DNA of 64,000 nt from the NCBI GenBank assembly GCA_900199595.1, contig FZRB01000005.1, positions 1-64,000 on the forward strand. The letters are read 5' to 3'. This stretch comes from Lachnospiraceae bacterium (GTDB taxonomy: Bacteria; Bacillota; Clostridia; Lachnospirales; Lachnospiraceae). How positions within the stretch are numbered: the first letter of the stretch is position 1; every line of letters starts with the position of its first letter. Positions 45,778-53,950 of the stretch are shown here, in pieces. The notes under the pieces are model-generated. The model was not told where the DNA came from. It saw only the letters and a list, made by a program, of their open reading frames with translations, and ran no database searches. Both the position numbers and the translations under genes were made by a program.

Positions 45778-47292
45778 CTACTTTGTGATAACCGGGAATG
45801 AAAGCTGTGAAAGCACTTCCTCTTCCTTATCTATTCCCGGATAAACTTCTATAAGCTTAAGTCCGTCCTTTGTAAGTTCAAATACACATCTCTCTGTTAC
45901 ATACAGAACTCTCTGTCCATTTTCCAGAGCTCTTTTTGCTGAGAAGCTTATACTTGATACTTTCTCAACGAATTTGGGAACACGCCCCTCCTGTACTATA
46001 TTTATCTTTCCATTCTCCTCTTCTACAAACAGACCCTTTGCCGTAAAAGAAAGGCAGAATACAACCAACGGTGTTTTAGCAGTAATATTTGCAAAGCCGC
46101 CTATTCCCGAATATGAACCGATTCCTCTGTGAGCGTTGACATTTCCGTACTTATCAACCTCCAGGGCTCCCATGAAGCATATATCCAGTCCGCCGTTATC
46201 ATACAGATCAAACTGGTTTGCCATATCATAAACCGAAGCAGCTCCGATCATAGCACCAAAAACAGGCCCTGAAGCAGGAAATCCTCCAACTCCTCCGGAC
46301 TCAACAGTCAGCGTTATCTTATTCAGCATTCCGCTTTCCTTGGCATATCTGGAAACATATTCAGGTATGCCGACACCGATATTGACTATATCTCCCTCAT
46401 GCAGCTCCTGTGATGCTCTCCTGCCTATGATATCAGCAATAACACTGTTTTTACGCTCTGCTGCAGACATTCTGTCGATAATCTCTACCCACATATCCCA
46501 CTGTCCGGAAGGAATCTCAAAGCTACCTGTAAGAGCTTCATATCCACTTCCAAGCGGTTCCTGCTCTACTACAACAATGGCATCTACAAGACATCCCGGT
46601 ATAATGGCATTACGAGGTCTGGTAGGTTTCCTTACAAGCTTATCTACCTGTACAATTACCTTTCCGCCATTTGCCTTTGCAGCCTGACATATGGAAAGAG
46701 CATCTCCTGACATGTACATGTCATCAAAGGATATATTTCCTCTTCTGTCTGCGGCCGTACCCTTTATTAAGGCAATATTTATCTTAGGAAGCTTATAATA
46801 CAGAAATTCCTCATTATCAACTTCAACCAGTCTGACTAATGAATCGTCATTTGAAATGTTATTAATTCCGGGACCATCTATTCTTGGATCAACAAACAGA
46901 TCTAGTCCGACCTTGGAAAGAGCCCCCGGAATACCACCGGCCTGCGCTCTTATGGCATGAGATATACACCCCAGCGGAAGATTATAAGCTTCAAACCTGT
47001 CCTCAAGAACCAGCTTCTTGGTACTGTACATCGCGCCGAAATGACCGCAAATCAGCTTATCTACTGCTCCGTCTCTTATATATCCCTCTGCATTTCTTTC
47101 TTCATCCCACAGACCGAAACCGGCACTGGAAACTATGGTAAGATGCGAAGGAGAACCTGTCTCTTTAAATCTTTTATAGATCGCCTCATGCATTTCAACA
47201 GGATTTTCTATGCCAAGAAATGAATTGACACATATGGTATCTCCATTTTTTATAAGCTGTACGGCCTGATCAGGCGTCATGATCTCAAACAT
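45778..47292 (-). CDS. Family I CoA-transferase, fused alpha/beta (Pct/YdiF-like)
   Basis: The 504-residue enzyme moves CoA between short-chain acids, for example acetate, propionate, lactate or acetoacetate. The alpha half (to about 250) has Gly-Pro-Gly-Ile-Asn; the beta half holds the catalytic Glu331 in Thr-Val-Glu-Ser-Gly-Gly-Val-Gly-Gly-Phe. Both halves in one chain is the Pct/YdiF arrangement. The substrate is undetermined; a role in fermentation end products is likely in this type of organism. It is probably monocistronic, closed by the shared terminator. Confidence 0.88.
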   Translation of the reverse strand: MFEIMTPDQAVQLIKNGDTICVNSFLGIENPVEMHEAIYKRFKETGSPSHLTIVSSAGFGLWDEERNAEGYIRDGAVDKLICGHFGAMYSTKKLVLEDRFEAYNLPLGCISHAIRAQAGGIPGALSKVGLDLFVDPRIDGPGINNISNDDSLVRLVEVDNEEFLYYKLPKINIALIKGTAADRRGNISFDDMYMSGDALSICQAAKANGGKVIVQVDKLVRKPTRPRNAIIPGCLVDAIVVVEQEPLGSGYEALTGSFEIPSGQWDMWVEIIDRMSAAERKNSVIADIIGRRASQELHEGDIVNIGVGIPEYVSRYAKESGMLNKITLTVESGGVGGFPASGPVFGAMIGAASVYDMANQFDLYDNGGLDICFMGALEVDKYGNVNAHRGIGSYSGIGGFANITAKTPLVVFCLSFTAKGLFVEEENGKINIVQEGRVPKFVEKVSSISFSAKRALENGQRVLYVTERCVFELTKDGLKLIEVYPGIDKEEEVLSQLSFPVITK

Positions 47293-47417
47293 TTTACTTT
47301 CCTCTTCTTCTATTTATGATTTATAGATATTTTATCTGTCTAATCTCCAAAGAATATTTTATATATTATTGTTATTTCGTCAATAATTTTTTTATGTATT
47401 TATCAGTATTAAAGTGG

Positions 47418-47423
47418 TATAAT
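47418..47423 (+). promoter_or_regulatory. Candidate -10 box for the LacI-GGDEF gene
   Basis: A perfect TATAAT lies 63 bases before the ATG at 47487, but no good -35 box is 16-18 bases further up. Confidence 0.35.
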
Positions 47424-47486
47424 TATAGTTGCTTATTTGTATTCAGTTAAAAGACATTAGTGATTAAATGGCTAAAGGGGAAATCT

Positions 47487-49412
47487 ATGGAAAGAAAACT
47501 TGTTGCCGCCTATGTATCAGACATATATCGCGATATGGTCAGAAAAACTCATTATGGCGTTATACAGGCTGCAAAAAGACACAACATAAAAATTCTGTTC
47601 TTTACAAGTTTCAGTGATAACTACAGTAATCTCCAATACACGAGTTTCACTAAATATGATATAGGTGATTTTGCTATCTATCATCTCCCTGATCTCACTA
47701 AATATGATGGACTACTATCCTTCGACAGCTACATGCCGGAAATATTTATTGAGCCGCTTAATGACCTCAAAAGAGAGGCTCCCTGCCCGGTTGTAACTCT
47801 GGGTGATATCAGAGACTTTTCTTATAATGTTGTAAATGATCAGGATCGTTCCTATATGGAAATCATTGAGCATCTTATCATCGATCATGAGTGTACCGAT
47901 CTCGTGCATGTTGCAGGAAGAATGGAAATGTCATTTTCACGCGATCGTCTGAATGTTTTCAGAAAAACCCTGAAAAAGCATAATCTTCCTGATGAGGATG
48001 ACAGGATATTTTACGGAACTCTATGGTACGACTGTGGTCCGAGGATTGTCAATGAGATACTCGAACGATATAAGAGCAATCAGGACAAGGTTCTTCCCGA
48101 TGCTATTGTCTGTGCAAATGATTACATGGCTATAGGTGTTTTAGAAGCTCTTGAAAAGAAAGGCTTCACCGTTCCTGAAGACGTTATAGTTACCGGATAT
48201 GATGATGTTATACAGGCTACCTATAATGATCCTTCTATCACTACATCTGCCCAGCCATTTGAGCAGGTTGGAAAAAACAGCATTAACGCACTTGTTAAAG
48301 TATGGGGAGGAAAAAAGGTTCCTCATGTTATAGCAGAACCCGGAATAATCCAGAAACGTCAGACCTGCGGATGCGAGCCTAAGAACGTTTATAAAGCCGA
48401 CAACTTAAGAGAATCCTATTACAATACTATTCTCCGTCTCGGACAGCTGTCAGAGTCGATCACAAATATCATCATATCTCTTTCAAATGCAGCAAACGAT
48501 GATGAGATATTAGATCAGATAGAATACAACAGCTGCATAGGAACAGGCTTCAAAAATGCAATCCTTTGTCTGATAGATGATTGGGATAAACAGATAGAAA
48601 TAAACAGTCACGAAGACTTTAAAGATGCATCATTCTCGGTAGTCTGTGGAACCTATAATAACAAGCCTATCAAGAGAGAAAAACTTCCTAAGGGTCAGCT
48701 GCTTCCTGATGAGCTCATGGAGGATCCTGAAGCCTATTATCTTGTTCCAATTCATCATCTTCAGTACTTTATGGGATATTTTATAGTTTCACCGGATCTC
48801 GAGGAATTATCCCAGACAAATATCAAGTCCTGGTTCATTAATATCGGATCCATGCTTGAGAACTGGCGACTAAAGATACAGCTTAAGAATTCTGTGGATG
48901 AGCTTCAGAATCTGTACATGACAGATATGCTGACAGGTCTCTATAACCGACGCGGTTATGGTCTCAATTTTGAGAAATACTATAACCAGGCGATCAAAGA
49001 TAATTCAAAGATAGCTGTTTTCCTGATAGATATGGATAACATGAAAATGATCAATGACTGCTTTGGTCACGATGAAGGCGATTATTGTCTGTGTACTATC
49101 GGAAATGCAATGAAAGCCGCCTCTTCCGGTAACGAAATCTGTATCCGTTCCGGCGGTGACGAATTTGTAATTCTGGCAAATGGATATGACGAAGAAACGG
49201 CTCAAAAATATATAGATAAAATAAGAAAAATCATTAATGAAACATGTTTTAATGATAATAAGCCATTTGATATATCAGTCAGCATCGGCTGCTATATCAC
49301 CATACCGGATCAGACTTCCGAAAAAACCATAACGGAAATATCCGAAGAATATCTGCGTAACGCAGATACTTTGATGTATATCGAAAAGAAAGAACATAAA
49401 AAGAAAGCATAA
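47487..49412 (+). CDS. LacI-type sugar-sensor domain fused to GGDEF diguanylate cyclase
   Basis: The 641-residue cytoplasmic protein has no signal, no membrane helix and no DNA-binding helix. Residues about 1-300 follow the periplasmic-binding-protein-like sensor of LacI regulators: Val-Ala-Ala-Tyr-Val-Ser-Asp-Ile, Asp-Gly-Leu-Leu-Ser-Phe and Asp-Ala-Ile-Val-Cys-Ala-Asn-Asp-Tyr-Met-Ala-Ile-Gly, ending with Arg-Gln-Thr-Cys-Gly-Cys. A linker of about 150 residues is followed by a GGDEF domain with Gly-Leu-Tyr-Asn-Arg-Arg-Gly and intact Ser-Gly-Gly-Asp-Glu-Phe. It probably makes cyclic di-GMP in response to an internal sugar. The start follows AAAGGGG. Confidence 0.88.
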   Translation: MERKLVAAYVSDIYRDMVRKTHYGVIQAAKRHNIKILFFTSFSDNYSNLQYTSFTKYDIGDFAIYHLPDLTKYDGLLSFDSYMPEIFIEPLNDLKREAPCPVVTLGDIRDFSYNVVNDQDRSYMEIIEHLIIDHECTDLVHVAGRMEMSFSRDRLNVFRKTLKKHNLPDEDDRIFYGTLWYDCGPRIVNEILERYKSNQDKVLPDAIVCANDYMAIGVLEALEKKGFTVPEDVIVTGYDDVIQATYNDPSITTSAQPFEQVGKNSINALVKVWGGKKVPHVIAEPGIIQKRQTCGCEPKNVYKADNLRESYYNTILRLGQLSESITNIIISLSNAANDDEILDQIEYNSCIGTGFKNAILCLIDDWDKQIEINSHEDFKDASFSVVCGTYNNKPIKREKLPKGQLLPDELMEDPEAYYLVPIHHLQYFMGYFIVSPDLEELSQTNIKSWFINIGSMLENWRLKIQLKNSVDELQNLYMTDMLTGLYNRRGYGLNFEKYYNQAIKDNSKIAVFLIDMDNMKMINDCFGHDEGDYCLCTIGNAMKAASSGNEICIRSGGDEFVILANGYDEETAQKYIDKIRKIINETCFNDNKPFDISVSIGCYITIPDQTSEKTITEISEEYLRNADTLMYIEKKEHKKKA

Positions 49413-49419
49413 ACTTGGT

Positions 49420-49480
49420 TAACAAAAAAAAGATGACAGTTTGAACCTGATTCATTCAAACTGTCATCTTTTTTTTGTTA
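49420..49480. terminator. Bidirectional terminator, copy 4 of the conserved family
   Basis: GTTAACAAAAAAAAGATGACAG begins a stem whose mirror ends in eight T residues and GTTA. The tip contains an extra TTCA relative to the other copies. It lies between convergent LacI-GGDEF and C11 peptidase genes, and its last bases reach the peptidase stop codon. Confidence 0.87.
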
Positions 49481-51637
49481 GAATGTTACTTCTCCGTTCT
49501 CATCTATATTGAAGGTCACGTGATCTGTTATGTAATAATCGCCGTAAATGTCATCTATGTAGAACGAATAATAATATTGGCCCATAGCCATCTGATCGTA
49601 CTTTATCTCTATATCACCCGATACGGTGAATTCCTGACCGGAATACTCAGCTTCTTCATCATTATCCATGGAAAATGAATAATATGCCGGGGTTATTACA
49701 TCACCATCCTTAAGCTTGACTATTTCACGGGCTGCCGCTCCCTCTTCGCTTATTCCTTCCCAGGCTCCTTCAACCTCTACATGATCATCGGAATAATACT
49801 GCTTCATACGAAGGTTGGTCTCTTTTCCGTTTAACAGAATCGGTGAAGTATATATAACATAGTCCGATGTTTCTTCAACGATATATGTAGCAAGATTCTG
49901 ACCGTCCGGAAGTGAAAGCCAGTTACCATCAAAATAATCACTGAAACGACCGCTTTCCCAGTCGCCCTGTACATCGGTGGTTTCACCTATCTCTATAAGG
50001 TATTTGCCATCATCTGAGACCTCATAGACAACTGCGATTATATTTGCGGCACTGTCTATTCCGTTTTCATCAAGTGTAAGTCCGTAGGTTCCGTCATCTC
50101 TTACTCCCGGTTCTTCCGAAAATGTAATATAAGGACTTTCACCTGTCTGCTGGTAATCATCCAGATAATTCCAGTAATCGTCATCGGAGGTTTCACCCCA
50201 GTCCCAGTCACCACTGTCTTCAAACCACTGATTATCATCATAATCCTCGATATTATCATCAGTAGCACCGGTCTTATTCTGTCTGTCTACAAATGACAGA
50301 TAATAAGGACTCACGGAAATCTTACTGAAAAGTGATAACTCATTTGAACCCTGAATGGCAAGGGGATAATAGATAGAAAGTCCTGATGCGTCAGGATGTG
50401 TAGAACCACTTACTTTATATACGACTGCATCTTTGATTGATTTTACAACTGCATCTGCTCCGTCTGCATATCCTTCACAGGCTTCACAAAGCCCGCCCAT
50501 ATCAACCATATTTGTATATCCTTCGGTTTTATTATTTCCACCGAAATTATCTGCACCTTCTATTCCACGGATAATTTCTGCTATATAAGATGAATCCTCT
50601 CCTGCATCGTACATATTTTTTGCAAAGCTGTTAAAGCTTGTAAGAAGACTATCCACCTTAGAAAGATCAATAACCGAAAGAGTCGTCAGAGAATCATCAT
50701 CCTGTTTTTTACACGCTTCGAGAAAGCTGTCACATACGACCTTTCCAAGAGAAGCTGCATCTGAATCAGGATTCTTTGCCAGGAAATCTCCTATTGCGGT
50801 ATAGTCCCATCCACTTCCCGGTTCTGTTTCCTCAGAACCATACATATAATCAGAATATGTAGCGAGTACATTTGCTGTTTCAACCGTACCCATGAGGCAG
50901 GCATCAAAACCTATAAAATCAAATCTGCGCCCTGATGATTCAGTGCATTTAAGGAGTGCCGAATCCATCTCCATAAGCGTAATGGAATCCATACTGTATT
51001 TTTCATCAAAGCATACGCCGGTTATACTTCCGCCACCATGATCCCACATAATAAGCCCCTGATGTTCGCTGGGATATTCTGAAGTACCCCAGACAAGAAA
51101 ATCAGTCAGCGTATCCGGTCGACCCATGCTTTCAAGAGATGCTTCATCAACTTTTTCTATATTACCTGCCTGAACAACAAAACGCTGGATCATACCATCA
51201 TCTACTTCAGAGGTGTTCCATCCATCCGTACCACCGGTCTGAACCACGAAGCGGACTTTATTGCTTGGTGAAGCATTCATCATCTCTGTAAGGTCATCAG
51301 TTCCCATACCGGACTGTGACTCCAGGTCCGTTCCACAGAGATATACAAAGATAGTCCATATACCGTCATCAGGTCTAGCTTTGCTTTCTACATCTTTTCT
51401 GGAGATAGAGATATCTCCGTTTGAATTATTAACCTGCATGCTGAGTCCGTTTATTGAATCAACATCCCCTTCCGGAATCACCTGGTTTTCGGCATCATAC
51501 TCTCCATCTTCGTAGTCTTCACTTTCACCGTATTCTTCATAATCCTCATCCCAGTATTCATCATCACAAGAAGTACATGTCAGAACAAGCATGGAAATAA
51601 GAATAATCGCAATTGATTTTTTTAAGATTTTTTTCAT
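49478..51637 (-). CDS. Clostripain-family (C11) cysteine peptidase, lipoprotein
   Basis: The 719-residue protein has a signal peptide and lipobox Cys-Thr-Ser-Cys (Cys24) followed by a strongly acidic Asp/Glu/Tyr tract (25-55). The peptidase domain holds Val-Tyr-Leu-Cys-Gly-Thr-Asp-Leu-Glu-Ser, the catalytic His in Met-Trp-Asp-His-Gly-Gly-Gly and the catalytic Cys in Gly-Phe-Asp-Ala-Cys-Leu-Met-Gly. A second acidic, Trp-rich segment and a beta-rich C-terminal part follow. It should be surface-anchored, possibly calcium-dependent. Start 51637 follows AAGGAAG. Confidence 0.9.
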   Translation of the reverse strand: MKKILKKSIAIILISMLVLTCTSCDDEYWDEDYEEYGESEDYEDGEYDAENQVIPEGDVDSINGLSMQVNNSNGDISISRKDVESKARPDDGIWTIFVYLCGTDLESQSGMGTDDLTEMMNASPSNKVRFVVQTGGTDGWNTSEVDDGMIQRFVVQAGNIEKVDEASLESMGRPDTLTDFLVWGTSEYPSEHQGLIMWDHGGGSITGVCFDEKYSMDSITLMEMDSALLKCTESSGRRFDFIGFDACLMGTVETANVLATYSDYMYGSEETEPGSGWDYTAIGDFLAKNPDSDAASLGKVVCDSFLEACKKQDDDSLTTLSVIDLSKVDSLLTSFNSFAKNMYDAGEDSSYIAEIIRGIEGADNFGGNNKTEGYTNMVDMGGLCEACEGYADGADAVVKSIKDAVVYKVSGSTHPDASGLSIYYPLAIQGSNELSLFSKISVSPYYLSFVDRQNKTGATDDNIEDYDDNQWFEDSGDWDWGETSDDDYWNYLDDYQQTGESPYITFSEEPGVRDDGTYGLTLDENGIDSAANIIAVVYEVSDDGKYLIEIGETTDVQGDWESGRFSDYFDGNWLSLPDGQNLATYIVEETSDYVIYTSPILLNGKETNLRMKQYYSDDHVEVEGAWEGISEEGAAAREIVKLKDGDVITPAYYSFSMDNDEEAEYSGQEFTVSGDIEIKYDQMAMGQYYYSFYIDDIYGDYYITDHVTFNIDENGEVTF

Positions 51638-51731
51638 AATAACCATCTTCCTTTTAACTTGTTAAAGCACATTTAGTATATTACTAAAACTTATTTCGTA
51701 ATTCAATACTTGAACTTATACCTTAATTCAA

Positions 51732-51760
51732 TTGTTAATATTCTTTATTAATGCTATAAT
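51732..51760 (+). promoter_or_regulatory. Promoter of the oadB-oadG pair
   Basis: TTGTTA (51732-51737), exactly 17 bases and a perfect TATAAT (51755-51760) lie 41 bases before the preferred ATG. Confidence 0.65.
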
Positions 51761-51801
51761 ACATAAGCTCAGTATTTCCAATGAAAGGAGACGGAATTAT
51801 T

Positions 51802-52935
51802 ATGGGAGTTTTATCAGCACTCTTTTCAAATGTTCTCAATCTCGATTTTAAACAACTGATAATGTGGATAATAGGAGGAATTCTCATATATCTTGCTATC
51901 AGGAAAAAGATGGAACCTACTCTTCTGCTTCCAATAGGCTTTGGAGCCATACTGGTCAACCTGCCTAAATCCGGAGCTATAACACAGGTAGTAGGCGATA
52001 TAGTCCAGGAAGGACCTATATCAATCCTTTTTGAAAGCGGTATAGCAAATGAGTTATTTCCACTGCTGCTCTTTGTAGGAATCGGAGCAATGATTGATTT
52101 CGGTCCGCTTCTTACCAATCCCAAGCTCATGATATTTGGTGCAGCTGCTCAGTTTGGTATATTCTTTACTCTGAGTCTTGCTTCTCTCTTCGGTTTTGAG
52201 CTTCGTGATGCAGCTTCAATAGCTATTATCGGTGCTGCCGATGGACCTACATCCATCTTTGTAGCTAATTATTTCGGAACCAAATATATCGGTGCAATAA
52301 TTGTTGCAGCTTATTCATATATGGCGCTGGTACCTATAGTACAGCCACCTATCATAAAGCTCCTTACAACAGAAAAGGAACGTAAGATCAAAATGGAATA
52401 TAAACCGGGTGATGTATCTCAGACAACTAAGATAATCTTCCCAATATTTGTTACCATCCTTACAGGAATTGTAGCACCTAACGCAGTTGCACTGATCGGA
52501 TTTCTCATGTTTGGTAACCTCATTCGTGAATGCGGTGTACTGGGTTCACTATCAGAAACTGCTCAGACAGCTCTTCCAAACCTGGTTACACTTTTCCTGG
52601 GTATCACTATTGCAGAAAAAATGCAGGCCGATGCATTCCTGAATCCACAGACACTGCTGATACTGGCACTGGGACTTGTAGCATTTATCTTTGATACTGC
52701 AGGCGGTGTATTATTTGCAAAGCTGATAAATGTATTCGCAAAGAAAAAAATCAATCCTATGATAGGCGCAGCCGGAATATCAGCCTTCCCTATGTCATCA
52801 AGAGTAGTACATAAGCTTGGTCTCGAGGAAGATCCAACCAACTTCCTTCTCACTCATACAATAGGCATAAATGTTTCAGGTCAGATAGCTTCTGTTATAG
52901 CCGGAGGCCTTATACTTAACCTGATACCAAGATAG
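51802..52935 (+). CDS. Sodium-translocating decarboxylase beta subunit
   Basis: The 377-residue membrane subunit couples decarboxylation of a carboxybiotin to sodium export. It is highly hydrophobic with Gly-Ile-Gly-Ala-Met-Ile-Asp-Phe-Gly-Pro-Leu and Ala-Ile-Ile-Gly-Ala-Ala-Asp-Gly-Pro-Thr-Ser-Ile-Phe. The latter contains the Asp essential for sodium transport in OadB. The C-terminal part has Gly-Ala-Ala-Gly-Ile-Ser-Ala-Phe-Pro-Met-Ser-Ser-Arg. AAAGGAG lies 11 bases before ATG 51802; the frame from 51781 starts at that site. OadB, GcdB, MmdB and MadB cannot be separated by sequence, and alpha and biotin subunits are not in the window. Confidence 0.92.
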   Translation: MGVLSALFSNVLNLDFKQLIMWIIGGILIYLAIRKKMEPTLLLPIGFGAILVNLPKSGAITQVVGDIVQEGPISILFESGIANELFPLLLFVGIGAMIDFGPLLTNPKLMIFGAAAQFGIFFTLSLASLFGFELRDAASIAIIGAADGPTSIFVANYFGTKYIGAIIVAAYSYMALVPIVQPPIIKLLTTEKERKIKMEYKPGDVSQTTKIIFPIFVTILTGIVAPNAVALIGFLMFGNLIRECGVLGSLSETAQTALPNLVTLFLGITIAEKMQADAFLNPQTLLILALGLVAFIFDTAGGVLFAKLINVFAKKKINPMIGAAGISAFPMSSRVVHKLGLEEDPTNFLLTHTIGINVSGQIASVIAGGLILNLIPR

Positions 52936-52946
52936 GAGGTTGTGTT

Positions 52947-53246
52947 ATGAAGATCGATACAAATGCATTTCTGGACTCACTCCCGATTATGGGCGTAGGA
53001 CTTCTCGGAATATTTATAGTAACTATAGTGATCATTATCGGTATATATGTTTTAAAAGCAGTTACCTCAAAATCCGGTAATTCTAATGATGCTGATGATT
53101 CAGTTAAAAAAGAAGAAACAAAAACAGATAAAACAGAAGCAGAAAAAGGCGTAAAGAAAGAATCCGCCATGGATCTCATGAAAGAACGAGAGAAAAAGGA
53201 TTTCCTTGTGGAAGAAGAAAGTAATTATATATCACATGATCTATAA
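52947..53246 (+). CDS. Sodium-pump decarboxylase gamma-like subunit (OadG-like)
   Basis: The 99-residue protein has one N-terminal helix (about 14-37, Met-Gly-Val-Gly-Leu-Leu-Gly-Ile-Phe) followed by a Lys/Glu/Asp-rich cytoplasmic tail. This is the general layout of OadG, which tethers the alpha subunit to OadB. It starts 11 bases behind the beta-subunit gene with AGGAGG. Zinc-binding C-terminal histidines known from some OadG are reduced to one His near the end. Confidence 0.78.
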   Translation: MKIDTNAFLDSLPIMGVGLLGIFIVTIVIIIGIYVLKAVTSKSGNSNDADDSVKKEETKTDKTEAEKGVKKESAMDLMKEREKKDFLVEEESNYISHDL

Positions 53247-53280
53247 AACATGTTCTCTCATAGGTATTTTTATAGGACTT

Positions 53281-53925
53281 TTACAGTAAGCCGAGCACAA
53301 TCAGTAATTCACCCACAGAGTAAGTGAGCATAATAGGAAAATGCGTCTTCAGCTTACTGTTTCTCCTAAACCGAACAAAAAACTGAAATGTATCCGAAAC
53401 AAAAAACAGTATAGCGCCCAATGCCGTTATCACAGCAGCCACTGTTGACATACTTGCAAAGCGCAAAATAGCAAAGCAGTTCATCGCTCCATTTAGCAGC
53501 AGATAAAAGAAAGCCGGATAAAACAATGGTTTCGGCAGATGTGATTTCAGTTTCGAGAAAATGTAAACTACAGTACCCGTAAAAATCAGAAATAGCAGAA
53601 TTATCAATATTACGGGAATCTTTTTAAAACTGATATCTCTCGTATACCCGGCAATAAAAAACATATGACTTATAGCAAATACAGTTCCACCCGACGCAAA
53701 CCACTTAATACCCTTATGTATCAGCAAAAGGTCTCCTATCCAGCTGAAAAACAGTGCAAAAACAATTAACACCGACATATCTTCTGTCGCCATAACATAG
53801 AATGCCAGCAGCGACAGTAATATAAATGGTTTTGATTTATTCCTTAGCCCGGTATCCTCTTTTTTTGAAGCATACAGATGAATGGCTGTTGAAATAAGAA
53901 AAACAGTCAAAAATATATATTTCAA
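53281..53925 (-). CDS. YhhN/TMEM86-family membrane protein (lysoplasmalogenase-like)
   Basis: The 214-residue polytopic protein shows about eight hydrophobic segments. It has YhhN motifs: Ser-Trp-Ile-Gly-Asp-Leu-Leu-Leu near residue 70 and Gly-Ala-Ile-Leu-Phe-Phe-Val-Ser-Asp-Thr-Phe near 180. Each supplies an Asp of the active site proposed in this family, which hydrolyses the vinyl-ether of lysoplasmalogens. The TTG at 53925 is preferred because GGAGG lies 7 bases upstream; a longer frame from ATG 53961 reads through that site and overlaps the kinase gene. Plasmalogens are found in many anaerobes, so the activity is plausible. Confidence 0.8.
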   Translation of the reverse strand: MKYIFLTVFLISTAIHLYASKKEDTGLRNKSKPFILLSLLAFYVMATEDMSVLIVFALFFSWIGDLLLIHKGIKWFASGGTVFAISHMFFIAGYTRDISFKKIPVILIILLFLIFTGTVVYIFSKLKSHLPKPLFYPAFFYLLLNGAMNCFAILRFASMSTVAAVITALGAILFFVSDTFQFFVRFRRNSKLKTHFPIMLTYSVGELLIVLGLL

Positions 53926-53950
53926 AATATGCCTCCAAATTCTTACTGAA

